Assembly (NCBI GenBank): GCA_937902565.1
Contig: CALFMX010000288.1
Coordinates: 1-6,189 of the forward strand
Length of the DNA: 6,189 bases
Direction of reading: 5' to 3'
DNA from: an uncultured Spirochaetales bacterium
GTDB taxonomy: Bacteria > Spirochaetota > Spirochaetia > Sphaerochaetales > Sphaerochaetaceae
Shown here: one piece after another, positions 5,866 through 6,189 of the stretch
Layout of the letters: every line of letters begins with the position of its first letter
Position numbering within the stretch: the first letter of the stretch is position 1
Position numbers and translations under genes: made by a program
Notes under the pieces: model-generated
Databases searched by the model: none
What the model saw: only the letters and a program-made list of their open reading frames with translations
What the model was told of the DNA's origin: nothing

Positions 5866-6189
5866 ATCCTTATACCCAGGCGTTGATTGCCTCAGCGCCG
5901 CAAATGCAGCCAGGCGTAGCGCGGGATACGCCGCTGTTGCAGGGTGATTTACCGAACCCGGCTACCCCCCCGTCCGGCTGCCGTTTCCACACCCGTTGCC
6001 CCTACGTTACAGATGAATGCCGCCAGATCGAGCCGATTAATCAGGTGCTCGACGGCGGACGTCAGGTTGCTTGCCATCGCTGGCAGGAGATCAATCGCGA
6101 TCGCAGCGTTATCCAGATCGCACCGCCATCCGCCGCTTTTCTGCGCCGCCGCGCGCTGTTTGAACACGCGGCCACTCACTCCTCCCTTC
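5847..6189 (+). CDS. C-terminal fragment of a dipeptide/oligopeptide ABC transporter ATPase (DppF/OppF/GsiA type), partial at both ends
   Basis: The + strand frame that includes codon 5865-5867 (His) is open from the junction to the window end at 6188, about 114 codons with no stop. It begins IFDAPLHPYTQALIASAPQ, the start of the C-terminal oligopeptide-binding extension that follows the nucleotide-binding domain in OppD/F and DppD/F proteins. Next comes GDLPNPATPPSGCRFHTRCP, a hallmark of that extension, and then further cysteines in DEC and VACHRW. In related proteins such cysteines can hold an Fe-S cluster. The whole ATPase core (Walker A, signature, Walker B) is missing. Codon and residue style look proteobacterial, perhaps enterobacterial, unlike the rest of the window, though that is an impression. 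It has no relation to the uronate operon. Its start cannot be defined, because the first few codons may belong to the neighbouring permease sequence. Confidence 0.85.
   Translation, partial: MFDAPLHPYTQALIASAPQMQPGVARDTPLLQGDLPNPATPPSGCRFHTRCPYVTDECRQIEPINQVLDGGRQVACHRWQEINRDRSVIQIAPPSAAFLRRRALFEHAATHSSL

Noticed and set aside
5949..6179. A 76-codon - strand frame at the right end
   Set aside because: It is the complement of the ABC ATPase tail, whose + strand translation carries clear family motifs.

Overview
The window reads as a fragment of a bacterial chromosome, possibly from a member of the Spirochaetes related to Sphaerochaeta. That placement is a guess from four things: a pyruvate phosphate dikinase of the glycolytic type, a TRAP transporter next to kduI and a Bacteroides/Sphaerochaeta-style SDR, clear Shine-Dalgarno sites (which argue against Bacteroidetes), and a tRNA gene with no encoded CCA. 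The genes are GC-rich by eye. The 361-base gap between the two transcription units is clearly AT-rich.

Layout, left to right. Positions 1-108 hold a likely tRNA promoter and nothing else I can name. Positions 109-180 are tRNA-Thr(CGT) on the + strand. A perfect 10-bp hairpin at 193-217 separates it from ppdK (237-2942, - strand), which converges on it. Positions 2943-3303 carry the ppdK promoter (TTGACA, 17 bp, TAGGAT). A perfect 7-1-7 palindrome covers the predicted transcription start, and two 11-bp inverted repeat arms lie upstream. The same gap holds a strong terminator for the next operon. Positions 3304-5848 are a - strand operon, transcribed as dctM-type TRAP permease, kduI, then a kduD/gluconate 5-dehydrogenase-like SDR. 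The genes are separated by 21 and 4 bases.

The operon makes sense as uptake and catabolism of uronates or pectin-derived unsaturated uronates. The TRAP transporter would import the acid, KduI would isomerise 5-dehydro-4-deoxy-glucuronate to 2,5-diketo-3-deoxygluconate, and the SDR would reduce that to 2-keto-3-deoxygluconate for the KDG kinase/aldolase route. PpdK would interconvert the resulting pyruvate and PEP, but it is a separate transcription unit.

The right end is anomalous. Around 5835-5865 the TRAP permease, read on the - strand, stops matching its family before its N-terminal third. From the same place the + strand encodes the C-terminal tail of a dipeptide/oligopeptide ABC transporter ATPase (HPYTQAL and a cysteine-rich tail), which runs to 6188 without a stop. 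Both genes lose their N-termini at one breakpoint, and I see no insertion sequence. The simplest reading is a chimeric join (assembly, library or amplification artefact) with DNA of another, perhaps proteobacterial, origin. I did not find a convincing new biological system. The best real signal beyond the genes is the operator-like architecture in front of ppdK.
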